From contig JAQVPY010000074.1 of the NCBI GenBank assembly GCA_028701815.1, positions 1 through 9,816 on the forward strand: 9,816 nt of DNA. The letters run 5' to 3'. Below the pieces are notes generated by a model. It was not told the origin of the DNA, did no database searches, and saw nothing but the letters and a program-made list of their open reading frames with translations. Below are positions 1 through 6,155 of this stretch, in pieces. Source of the DNA: Bacteroidales bacterium. Lineage in GTDB: Bacteria; Bacteroidota; Bacteroidia; Bacteroidales; BM520. The first letter of the stretch is position 1. Each line of letters opens with the position of its first letter. The position numbers and the translations under genes were made by a program.

Positions 1-101
1 GGTTTAGTATTAGTTCCCAAAAAGAAAAAAGAGTGACCCATTTTTGACAATTTTATTGAAAAAAAAAGGAATAAGTCATGAAATGCCCTACCCTGGCTGA
101 G

Positions 102-185
102 GGTTGCCAAGGTGGGGGAAGGTGGTGTGCAAGGTGTGAGGGCGGATAAGGAAAGAGGCTTGCTATGCCTGGAGGTTGCCAAGGT
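102..185 (+). repeat. Two exact copies of a 12-bp repeat, GGTTGCCAAGGT
   Basis: GGTTGCCAAGGT occurs at 102-113 and again at 174-185. Each copy lies shortly after CCTGG and ATGCC, so the similarity extends loosely to the left as a longer, gapped repeat. A partial relative, TGCAAGGTG, lies between them near 128-136. An imperfect copy, GGTTGCTAAGGT, lies far away inside menG at 2013-2024, with 16 of 19 matches when flanks are included. The function is unknown. This could be a small dispersed repeat or simple G-rich low complexity. Confidence 0.6.
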
Positions 186-215
186 CGAAAAAAGGTCGAA
201 AATGAAGGTCGAAAA
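181..215 (+). repeat. Three near-tandem copies of AAGGTCGAAAA
   Basis: The 11-mer AAGGTCGAAAA is present three times, at 181-191, 192-202 and 205-215. The first two are directly adjacent and a TG dinucleotide separates the second from the third. The array starts within the second copy of the GGTTGCCAAGGT repeat. The spacing of 11 and 13 bp is close to one helical turn, which would suit a protein-binding array. Replication slippage is an equally simple explanation. Confidence 0.7.
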
Positions 216-257
216 GGAGCGAAGTGGGCTATGTTAGCAAAGATGAAAAATAATTAA

Positions 258-288
258 TTGCCGTTTTAAAAAAAAAAGTATACCTTTG
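258..288 (+). promoter_or_regulatory. Bacteroidota-type promoter for the small lipoprotein gene
   Basis: TTG at 258-260 is followed after 20 bp by TACCTTTG at 281-288. This matches the phylum's -33 TTG / -7 TAnnTTTG pattern. Transcription should begin near 293, leaving a leader of about 60 nt before the ATG at 352. Within that leader CCGAC (311-315) can pair with GTCGG (326-330) across a 10-nt loop. The promoter position also argues against the in-frame ATG at 286, which lies inside the -7 box. Confidence 0.7.
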
Positions 289-351
289 CAGTATAAAAAA
301 AAACAGGAAACCGACGCTGTAATCAGTCGGAATTTATTTTTTTATCAAATT

Positions 352-582
352 ATGAAAAAAGTATTATTGGGTATAGGTGTTGTCGTCGCAATATTTGCAA
401 TGACTTCTTGCTCTAAAACAAGAACATGCGTTTGTGAAGTTACCACTTCCGTCGCTGGTGTAGGTACAGGTACTATTACGATTCCTGCTACAGATTATGA
501 TGACATTAAAAGTTGTAATGATCTGGACTCAGAAAATACCATATTAGGCGTAACTACTGTACAAGATTGTTATGCAGATTAA
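352..582 (+). CDS. Small Cys-containing lipoprotein of unknown function
   Basis: This encodes a 76-residue envelope lipoprotein that I cannot assign to a named family. It begins MKKVLL, has a hydrophobic core to about residue 16, and a lipobox Met-Thr-Ser-Cys with the lipidated Cys at residue 20. The mature part is only about 57 residues. It has a CVC pair at 26-28, a third Cys before Asn-Asp-Leu, and a fourth Cys near the end (DCYAD), enough for two disulfides. A Thr/Ile-rich strand segment lies between them. This Cys spacing resembles short, unnamed lipoproteins common in Bacteroidota, but that comparison is from memory. An in-frame ATG at 286 would add 22 residues ahead of the signal peptide and overlaps the promoter, so 352 is the start. 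The gene has its own promoter and terminator and precedes a thiol-redox membrane protein, so a disulfide-related link is possible but unproven. Confidence 0.8.
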   Translation: MKKVLLGIGVVVAIFAMTSCSKTRTCVCEVTTSVAGVGTGTITIPATDYDDIKSCNDLDSENTILGVTTVQDCYAD

Positions 583-607
583 TCATTATTGATTGAAAAG
601 CACAGAG

Positions 608-639
608 AAAGAGAGGAAGTTTCGTTCTTCTCTTTTTTT
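608..639 (+). terminator. Intrinsic terminator after the lipoprotein gene
   Basis: AAAGAGAGGAA (608-618) pairs with TTCTTCTCTTT (625-635) over 11 bp with one G-U pair, around a 6-nt loop GTTTCG. A run of seven T follows (633-639). This is a textbook factor-independent terminator 26 nt after the lipoprotein stop. It lies inside the reading frame that would result from the TTG at 593, which is a strong reason to start the next gene downstream at 659. Confidence 0.75.
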
Positions 640-645
640 ATATAT

Positions 646-653
646 GATGTTTG
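646..653 (+). promoter_or_regulatory. Possible -7 element directly ahead of the MauE/DoxX gene
   Basis: GATGTTTG matches TAnnTTTG in all but the first base and ends 5 nt before the ATG at 659. No TTG lies at the usual distance upstream. The preceding terminator means the downstream gene needs either read-through or its own promoter, and this is the only candidate I see. If used, the transcript would start at or next to the start codon. Confidence 0.35.
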
Positions 654-658
654 ATGTT

Positions 659-1576
659 ATGAAAAACAATCTGGACCATATTATTATCAAAACTTTGCTG
701 GGACTCCTATTTTGCATCTCTGCCGTATTAAAACTTATTTCTATAGATGAATTTGAATTATATATCTATAGTTATGGTTTTTTTAGCCTTAACACCTCTT
801 TTCTAATTGCAAGAATTACAATCGGATTAGAATTGGCTCTCGGAACGGGATTCCTTATTAATCAGTATCATAAATTATTCCGATTGGGTTACCTTCTTTC
901 TCTCATCGGATTTTCAGCTGTCTTAATCTATGCAATTGCTGTGGGGCGTACTGACAACTGTCACTGCTTTGGCGAAGCATTTTACTTTAACCCTGTGCAG
1001 TCTTTGATAAAAAATCTCGTCCTTTTACTTCTCGTTATTATTCTCGGTAACAATATTAAGCCATATAGATTCAAAGGCGTGCGCCTATTATGCTGGCTGT
1101 TGGTTGTAGCTTCTTTTGCAACTCCTTTCATCGTTTCTCCTCCGGATAGCTTTATCCCTGAATTTAAAGAAAGCTCGGCGCATATTAATTCAGATAATTT
1201 TTATAATATTGCTGACTCTTCTGCTTTAATACAATCAAATCTTTTTAAGGATAAGAAAATTGTTGGCTTCTATAGCACAGGATGCAATTTTTGTAAACTA
1301 ACAGCTAGTAAAATGTCCTCTATGCTGCAACGTCATAATATCCCTGAAAGCGATGTTATATACATATTCTTCGGAGATTCACTTAAAGTCCAAAATTTTT
1401 ATTCAAAGACGTTTTCTCTTTCATATCCGTATCTCTTGTTGCCTCCTAAAGAGCTCTTAGAAATGACTAACGGGAGAATCCCATTGATCGTATTATTAGA
1501 CAATGGCACAATTGTAAAAGAATATGATTATAGAAGTCTTAATGAAAACGAGATCAGAGACTTTTTTGCGGATTAA
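659..1576 (+). CDS. MauE/DoxX-family redox membrane protein fused to a thioredoxin-like domain
   Basis: This 305-residue inner-membrane protein is probably concerned with thiol-disulfide exchange in the periplasm. The N-terminal half has about four hydrophobic helices (roughly residues 8-29, 43-67, 73-95, 113-130) in the MauE/DoxX arrangement, with a Cys-His-Cys-Phe-Gly-Glu motif at 101-106, the place where the family has CGCFG. A fifth helix (141-160) leads to a thioredoxin-like domain from about 180. That domain has the redox pair Cys209-Asn-Phe-Cys212 and a likely cis-proline in Gly-Arg-Ile-Pro before a strand near the C terminus. The layout resembles a DsbB/DsbA- or VKOR/Trx-type relay in one chain; direction and substrates are unknown. 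A TTG at 593 would lengthen the protein by 22 polar residues but runs through the terminator stem, so ATG 659 is preferred (ATG 644 and 647 are less likely). Its stop overlaps the stop of the convergent menG gene. Confidence 0.85.
   Translation: MKNNLDHIIIKTLLGLLFCISAVLKLISIDEFELYIYSYGFFSLNTSFLIARITIGLELALGTGFLINQYHKLFRLGYLLSLIGFSAVLIYAIAVGRTDNCHCFGEAFYFNPVQSLIKNLVLLLLVIILGNNIKPYRFKGVRLLCWLLVVASFATPFIVSPPDSFIPEFKESSAHINSDNFYNIADSSALIQSNLFKDKKIVGFYSTGCNFCKLTASKMSSMLQRHNIPESDVIYIFFGDSLKVQNFYSKTFSLSYPYLLLPPKELLEMTNGRIPLIVLLDNGTIVKEYDYRSLNENEIRDFFAD
1532..1567 (+). terminator. Weak candidate terminator inside the end of the MauE/DoxX gene
   Basis: AGAAGTCT (1532-1539) can pair with AGACTTTT (1558-1565), eight pairs including one G-U, around an 18-nt loop. 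The T-run at 1562-1567 forms part of and follows the stem. The gene overlaps the opposing menG gene, so no room exists for a terminator after its stop. A hairpin within the last codons is the only + strand candidate seen. The long loop makes this a weak call. Confidence 0.3.
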
Positions 1577-2280
1577 CTACACTTAAATCCATAATATGTA
1601 GTTGATATACCTAAACTATGCCTCTTTGAGGTAATATTTTCGAATCTTAAATCCGATAAGATATCTTCAAACTCTTTGCCTTGAGGAAATTTATATACAC
1701 TCTCAGGTAAATATTCGTATGCGCCTTTGTTCCCAGAGACCTTTCCACCGATATAAGGTAAAATACGCTTAAAATAAATTTTGTAAAACTGCTTTACCGG
1801 GAAATATTTAGGCGTCGAAAATTCTAAAATAATAACTTCTCCTCCAGGTTTTAAAACTCTATGAATTTCGGATAGACCTTTATGCAAATCCGAAAAATTT
1901 CTTACACCAAAAGCAATAGTTACCGTATCGAACATGCATCTATCGAATGGAAGATATGAACAATCTCCATATTGAAAGCTGATTTTCTGCTGAAACTCCT
2001 GTCCGTGCTGTAGGTTGCTAAGGTGTCCCTTTAGCTTGCGCCTCGCGACTTCAAGCATCTTCTCCGAAATGTCCACCCCCGTTACTTCTTTGGCTCCCTC
2101 CCTGAGCGATAGGAAAGAAAAATCCCCGCTGCCGCATGCCACGTCCAGCACTTGACTGCCTGTGCCTATATGCCCTCTTAAAGACCGTCTACGCCACACC
2201 TTGTCAATTCCTAACGAGAGCATGTGATTTAATTTGTCGTAGGTGCCCGAAATATTGTCGAAAAGCTCGGATATCTCCAT
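1573..2280 (-). CDS. ubiE: Demethylmenaquinone methyltransferase (MenG/UbiE)
   Basis: This cytoplasmic SAM-dependent enzyme methylates the demethylated quinone ring, the last step of menaquinone synthesis; Bacteroidota normally use menaquinone. The 235-residue product starts almost at the first family signature, Phe7-Asp-Asn-Ile followed by Tyr14-Asp-Lys-Leu-Asn and Trp29-Arg-Arg-Arg. The SAM-binding motif is VLDVACGSGDF at 44-54, with acidic Asp70 ending the next strand and Asp106 further on. The second signature, RVLKPGGEVIILEFS, is at 141-155. Family members usually have 10-20 residues before the first signature; here only six are present. The loop at about 84-99 looks several residues longer than in Bacteroides homologues as I remember them. 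It is the last gene of the efflux/two-component operon, 4 nt after the regulator stop, which suggests translational coupling. Its TAA shares bases with the convergent gene's TAA. Confidence 0.93.
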   Translation of the reverse strand: MEISELFDNISGTYDKLNHMLSLGIDKVWRRRSLRGHIGTGSQVLDVACGSGDFSFLSLREGAKEVTGVDISEKMLEVARRKLKGHLSNLQHGQEFQQKISFQYGDCSYLPFDRCMFDTVTIAFGVRNFSDLHKGLSEIHRVLKPGGEVIILEFSTPKYFPVKQFYKIYFKRILPYIGGKVSGNKGAYEYLPESVYKFPQGKEFEDILSDLRFENITSKRHSLGISTTYYGFKCS

Positions 2281-2284
2281 TCTT

Positions 2285-3022
2285 TTATAATTGCTTCTTT
2301 CTTAAGAGTAGATCTAAATTGTTTTTATAACTGTCGCTCACTGGAATTCTCATTCTTCCTATGATGATACAATTGTTCTCAATGAAATTGATCTTGTCTT
2401 TGTTTACAATGTATGACCGATGAACTCGAATAAAATACCCCTCAGGCAATTTATGCTCTATCAGTTTCATTCTCGCCAGACAAACAATGGGGTGAGGCGA
2501 GTCAGTGATGTATATCTTAACATAATCGCGCATACTCTCTATATATATTATGCTTGAGTATTTTAACTGTATAATCTTTCTTCCTGTCTTTATGAAAATA
2601 CTGTCATCTGCTGCCTTAGTGTTATCGGAGACCTCTTCTGATGTTATATTTGGCTGCGAAGACAGCTCATACCAATTCAAGGCTTTGTTCGCGGCTTGTA
2701 AAAAGTCGGAATACGAGAAGGGCTTTAACAAGTAGTCGATGGCATCAACCCGGTAGCTCTCTACCGCATACTGACTGAATGCTGTAGTGAAAATTATCTT
2801 CGTCTTGCCTTTTACCATCTTTGAGAAATCGATTCCGTTAAGCTCAGGCATCTGTATGTCGACAAAAACTAAATCAACGTTGGTGCTTGATATGAATTCT
2901 AACGCTTGCGCCGCATTAGAGAACTTGCCTTTGAAATCTAAAAAAGGAGTCTGCGTTACATATTTCTCTAAGAGATTTAACGCTAACGGTTCATCATCAA
3001 TGATTATACATCTTAATGTCAT
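2285..3022 (-). CDS. LytTR-family response regulator transcription factor
   Basis: This is a 245-residue DNA-binding response regulator of the LytR/AlgR (LytTR) class. The receiver domain (about 1-120) shows the acidic pair Asp9-Asp10, the phospho-acceptor Asp55 in VFVDIQMPELNG, Thr79/Thr80 and the conserved Lys100-Pro. A linker of about 25 polar residues leads to the LytTR domain (about 139-243), recognised by IIYIESMRDYVKIY and by FIRVHRSYIVNKDKI. The histidine kinase gene lies 8 nt upstream, so the two are almost certainly a cognate pair. By position it probably controls the efflux operon that contains it; LytTR proteins bind short direct repeats upstream of promoters, and a candidate pair lies at 8774-8802. 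The signal and targets are not shown by the sequence. Confidence 0.93.
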   Translation of the reverse strand: MTLRCIIIDDEPLALNLLEKYVTQTPFLDFKGKFSNAAQALEFISSTNVDLVFVDIQMPELNGIDFSKMVKGKTKIIFTTAFSQYAVESYRVDAIDYLLKPFSYSDFLQAANKALNWYELSSQPNITSEEVSDNTKAADDSIFIKTGRKIIQLKYSSIIYIESMRDYVKIYITDSPHPIVCLARMKLIEHKLPEGYFIRVHRSYIVNKDKINFIENNCIIIGRMRIPVSDSYKNNLDLLLRKKQL

Positions 3023-3030
3023 CTTCTATA

Positions 3031-4149
3031 TTATTTATATAAGGTGAGATTTGAAACATATGTTGCACCATTATCTGTGATATAATTGTTCCAAATATAT
3101 TTGTTAGGATACATCAGCTCCAACCTCTTGCTGACCTGTTCCAATCCTATGCCTGATCCGCTCTTGTCGGAATCACTCTTCGGATGATAGCTGTTCGAAA
3201 TAACGCAGGATATGATGCCGCTCTCGGGCTCACTTATCGAAATATGAATGAATCCTTTATCTGTGGCTGATATCCCATGCTTGAACGCATTCTCTACTAA
3301 AGATATGAAAAGTAAGGGCGTGACTTGTGTCGTGCTCGATTCGCTTACAGATATGTCGGTTATTATCTCGTTGTTGTCGGTTAATCGTATCTTCATCAAC
3401 TTAACATAGTTCATAATAAAACCGACCTCCTCATGTATGGATACATAGTCGCGCTGATTGTATAATATGTATCTTAACATCTTGCTCAAATCCTGTATCG
3501 CTTCTTGTGCTTTCTCCTTGTCGAATTCAATCAATGAATATACGTTGTTTAATGTATTCAAGAGAAAATGTGGATTGATCTGGTTCTTCAAATTCTTTAA
3601 CTCTGCTTCTACACGCATCTTCTCCGCTTCCTTTAACGACGCCTGCGCCTTTTTCCAATTGGCACTCATCTTGATAAAAATGCTCAGCATGATACACAAA
3701 ATTATTGATAAAAAGTCGCGAATGATAAATGAAGTATTCTTAGAGAAAACGTGATTTATCTCAGGGGGCCTGGCAGGGCTTGGGGCGGTTGAAATGTCAG
3801 TATTAGGATTGGCAGAAATGCCGGGATTCCCTATGAACAAATATTTGGTGTCTATTATATTGTGCCACTTATATAAGAAAAATGCTAATCCGACGGATAA
3901 TAAAATGTTAATTACGAAAAACCATACATACTTTTTCTTTAGATATAATTTTGGAACCAGCAGACAATAATTGATGTAAAAGGCGACAATGAGCGTTAGT
4001 GGTATTACGCTATGCGCAAAATATTGCCCCCAAAATATTTCCCCCGCAGCGTTTTTGGCCAAAAATAATAACGGAAAAAATAATATTATCAACCATGAAA
4101 GGATATGGATGATAATTGGAAGAGTGTTGTTTTTAGAAAAAATTTTCAT
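3031..4149 (-). CDS. LytS/YehU-type membrane sensor histidine kinase
   Basis: This 372-residue inner-membrane sensor belongs to the His_kinase (LytS/YpdA-like) group that pairs with LytTR regulators. Four hydrophobic segments are seen at about 12-31, 46-66, 74-93 and 141-160. Between the third and fourth is a roughly 45-residue Pro/Ser-rich stretch (about 95-140), the only sizeable extracytoplasmic loop and a possible sensing site. A coiled-coil linker (165-188) leads to the phospho-acceptor His194 in NQINPHFLLNTLN. The ATPase N box has Asn287 in SLVENAFKHG, and the glycine box is SGSGIGLEQV at 331-340. All kinase motifs are intact. The gene begins 18 nt after the permease stop, and a consensus -7 element fills that gap, so it may be transcribed alone as well as with the pump. 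Start ATG 4149 is chosen because it opens directly into the first membrane segment. Confidence 0.93.
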   Translation of the reverse strand: MKIFSKNNTLPIIIHILSWLIILFFPLLFLAKNAAGEIFWGQYFAHSVIPLTLIVAFYINYCLLVPKLYLKKKYVWFFVINILLSVGLAFFLYKWHNIIDTKYLFIGNPGISANPNTDISTAPSPARPPEINHVFSKNTSFIIRDFLSIILCIMLSIFIKMSANWKKAQASLKEAEKMRVEAELKNLKNQINPHFLLNTLNNVYSLIEFDKEKAQEAIQDLSKMLRYILYNQRDYVSIHEEVGFIMNYVKLMKIRLTDNNEIITDISVSESSTTQVTPLLFISLVENAFKHGISATDKGFIHISISEPESGIISCVISNSYHPKSDSDKSGSGIGLEQVSKRLELMYPNKYIWNNYITDNGATYVSNLTLYK

Positions 4150-4154
4150 AACTG

Positions 4155-4162
4155 CAAATATA
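4155..4162 (-). promoter_or_regulatory. Internal -7 element ahead of the histidine kinase gene
   Basis: On the - strand the permease-kinase gap reads TATATTTG, then CAGTT, then the ATG of the kinase. TATATTTG is a perfect TAnnTTTG box. The nearest upstream TTG is 25 bp away, longer than the usual 19-21, so the -33 half is weak. If active, it would let the kinase, regulator and menG be made without the pump genes, from a transcript starting at or beside the AUG. Confidence 0.45.
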
Positions 4163-4167
4163 ACTCA

Positions 4168-5388
4168 TTATTCGTATCTGATGGCATCAATCGGATCTAA
4201 ATTTGCCGCTTTTCTTGCAGGGTACCATCCGAAAAAGATACCCGTGATCGTACATACGGCAAAACTTAATATCACACTCCATGTTTGAATATACACAGGC
4301 CAGCTTGCAATCAACTTCACTAAATATGTTGCAAGAACTCCTATTAATATACCTATGATGCCGCCGGTGACACTTATTATTATTGCTTCAATTAAAAATT
4401 GTGATAATATATCAATGCTTCTTGCCCCGACGCTCATCCTTAAGCCTATCTCACGTGTACGCTCTGTTACACTTACGTACATGATGTTCATTATGCCTAT
4501 ACCTCCGACTACCAAGGATATACCGGCTATACATGCTAATAATATCGTCATAAGGTCTGTTGTACTTGACATCATGGTGCTGAGCTCCTGTTGTGAACGA
4601 ACCGTGAAATCATCGTCATCACTATCCAATAATTTATGATTTGTTCTCAAAATTTCAGTGATCTCTTCAGTGGCTTGGTCTGTCATATCTTCTGTTAAAG
4701 CGGAACAGTATATGCCCTGAAGGTAAGTTATTGCCAACAACCTCTTCATTACTGTCGTATATGGCGCTAAAACCACCTCGTCCTGGTCCATCCCCATGCT
4801 GTTGTAGCCCTTGGCTTCCAATACTCCTATTACCGTGAATGGTATCTTGTTGAAACGGATAACCTGACCTATCGGATCTTCGTCGTTAGTGAAAAGATTG
4901 TCGACAATAGTCTGCCCAATGACGCACACCTTGGCACTCGTCTGTATTTGCTCATCACTGAAGATTTCTCCGCTTTCAACTTTCAACTGACGGATGTCCA
5001 AGTACTCCGGTCCGACACCATTGATACTGCCAGGATAGTTGTTGGAACCGAAAATAAACTGTCCGTTACTGGATACGTTAGGACTTACAAATGAAACATA
5101 CATCGCCTCATCACGTATGTCGTAGTAATCATCTAACTTTAATGTCTGCATAGAACTTGGATCCATCCGAACTCCGCCGCGCATGTCGGCGCCTGGATTT
5201 ATCATAATCATATTACTACCCATCTCCGAGATCTGCGACTGTATGCTCTTTTTTGAACCCTGACCTATGGCCAACATCGTTATCACCGATGCTACACCTA
5301 TGATGATGCCCAACATTGTCAGGAATGCTCGCATTGTATTTGTAGTCAGTGCCTTAAATGCTATCTTTATTAAATTGATAATATTCAT
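4168..5388 (-). CDS. MacB-like ABC transporter permease
   Basis: This 406-residue inner-membrane subunit belongs to the MacB/FtsX-type (type VII) mechanotransmission ABC exporters. Transmembrane segment 1 spans about 20-42, after an N-terminal amphipathic helix. A large periplasmic MacB_PCD domain of about 235 residues follows. Segments 2-4 lie at about 280-307, 330-358 and 368-390. The coupling-helix motif ERTREIGLRMSVGAR (309-323) contacts the ATPase. The C terminus ARKAANLDPIDAIRYE is typical of the family. In E. coli MacB the nucleotide-binding domain is fused to the permease; here it is the separate gene 2 nt upstream. With the adaptor and TolC-like protein it should drive substrate from the periplasm across the outer membrane. 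The substrate is unknown: family members move macrolides, peptides, lipoproteins or siderophores. Confidence 0.92.
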   Translation of the reverse strand: MNIINLIKIAFKALTTNTMRAFLTMLGIIIGVASVITMLAIGQGSKKSIQSQISEMGSNMIMINPGADMRGGVRMDPSSMQTLKLDDYYDIRDEAMYVSFVSPNVSSNGQFIFGSNNYPGSINGVGPEYLDIRQLKVESGEIFSDEQIQTSAKVCVIGQTIVDNLFTNDEDPIGQVIRFNKIPFTVIGVLEAKGYNSMGMDQDEVVLAPYTTVMKRLLAITYLQGIYCSALTEDMTDQATEEITEILRTNHKLLDSDDDDFTVRSQQELSTMMSSTTDLMTILLACIAGISLVVGGIGIMNIMYVSVTERTREIGLRMSVGARSIDILSQFLIEAIIISVTGGIIGILIGVLATYLVKLIASWPVYIQTWSVILSFAVCTITGIFFGWYPARKAANLDPIDAIRYE

Positions 5389-5390
5389 GA

Positions 5391-6128
5391 TTAATCCTCC
5401 TCCGGTAGCGTTTTTAATGTTTCACGCGCATCTTTAATAACTTTATTCCTGTTGTCTTCAACTACTTTACCATCGCGAAGAATTATGTTTCTGTCACAGT
5501 AGTCGTAAAAGTCTGGATTGTGGGTGACAAAAATTATTGTCCTGCCTTTCCTGTGCAAATCCTGTAATAAGGCGAGAATCTCATATGATGTTCTGCTGTC
5601 GAGGTTACCAGTGGCTTCGTCGGCTAAAATAACTGCAGAATCGTTTACTAACGCTCTAGCTATAGCTACTCTCTGCATCTGTCCGCCACTCATCTGATTG
5701 CTCGTGTGCATCATCCGATCTTTTAATCCTACCGATTCTAATGCGACCATCGCACGCTTTTTTCTCTCACTCGCGCTTACGTCAGGGTTGTACATTAAAG
5801 GTAGCTCCACATTCTCTAATGCGGTGGTCTTCGGAAGAAGATTATAATTTTGAAAGATAAATCCTATCTTTCTGTTTCGTAAAACAGCACGCTCGTTATT
5901 GCTCATCTTCTTTACTGGATTGCCGTCCAAAAGATAAACCCCCTCACTCGGCGTGTCAAGACAGCCGAGAATGTTCAATAATGTGGACTTTCCTGAGCCG
6001 GAGGCTCCCATTATAGTGACGAACTCGCCTTCATTTATGGTGAAGGAAACTCCGCGTAAAGCATGTACAACCTCGTCTCCAACCAAAAAGTCGCGCTTTA
6101 TCTCGTTTAATTCAATTACTGCTTTCAT
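5391..6128 (-). CDS. MacB/LolD-type ABC transporter ATP-binding protein
   Basis: This 245-residue cytoplasmic ATPase powers the adjacent permease. It has a complete motif set: Walker A GASGSGKST at 41-49, Q-loop Gln93, signature MSGGQ at 146-150, Walker B VILADE with Asp170 and catalytic Glu171, D-loop GNLDS, and H-loop His203 in FVTHN. The Met in place of Leu in the signature and the Ala after the catalytic Glu (ADEATGNLD rather than ADEPTGNLD) are tolerated variants that, from memory, recur in Bacteroidota homologues. The last 20 or so residues form a charged tail. The gene ends 2 nt before the permease start, so the two are likely translationally coupled in a fixed ratio, and it begins 27 nt after the adaptor stop. 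Confidence 0.94.
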   Translation of the reverse strand: MKAVIELNEIKRDFLVGDEVVHALRGVSFTINEGEFVTIMGASGSGKSTLLNILGCLDTPSEGVYLLDGNPVKKMSNNERAVLRNRKIGFIFQNYNLLPKTTALENVELPLMYNPDVSASERKKRAMVALESVGLKDRMMHTSNQMSGGQMQRVAIARALVNDSAVILADEATGNLDSRTSYEILALLQDLHRKGRTIIFVTHNPDFYDYCDRNIILRDGKVVEDNRNKVIKDARETLKTLPEED

Positions 6129-6155
6129 ATTTTTAATGTTGCACGATTTTATTTG

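Larger units (their letters stand above)
1..257. other. Gene-poor, G-rich repeat-bearing intergenic stretch
   Basis: No recognisable protein or RNA gene is visible here. The first 75 bases are A/T-rich with A-runs. From about 85 to 235 the sequence turns markedly purine- and G-rich, unlike the AT-rich surroundings, and carries short repeats that are listed separately. Two very short ATG frames exist: 78-149 (23 codons, four Cys, ending in a CxxC-like stretch) and 165-257 (30 codons, Lys-rich). Both contain Gly-Cys-Gln-Gly because both run through the repeated 12-mer. I do not call either a gene, because no promoter of the type seen elsewhere in the window precedes them. The stretch could be a decayed repeat, an RNA, or the leader of something to the left of the window. 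Confidence 0.5.

Noticed and set aside
44..74. TTGACA followed by a weak -10-like GAATAA
   Set aside because: This is an E. coli-style promoter. The other promoters here follow the TTG/TAnnTTTG pattern, the -10 match is poor, and chance TTGACA is common in AT-rich DNA.
286..351. Earlier ATG for the lipoprotein gene
   Set aside because: It overlaps the -7 promoter box and would place 22 residues before a normal lipoprotein signal peptide.
593..658. Upstream TTG start extending the MauE/DoxX gene by 22 residues
   Set aside because: The extension is polar, lies across the stem and T-run of an intrinsic terminator, and lacks homology expected of the family. ATG 659 leads straight into the first membrane helix.
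2136..2330. Small + strand frames opposite menG, the regulator, the kinase, the permease and the TolC-like gene
   Set aside because: All are antisense shadows of well-supported genes, with no promoter box and no domain.
5604..5620. Ala instead of Pro after the catalytic Glu of the ABC ATPase (ADEATGNLD)
   Set aside because: At first it looked like a notable substitution, but the same variant recurs, as I remember, in Bacteroidota MacB-type ATPases, and every catalytic residue is present.
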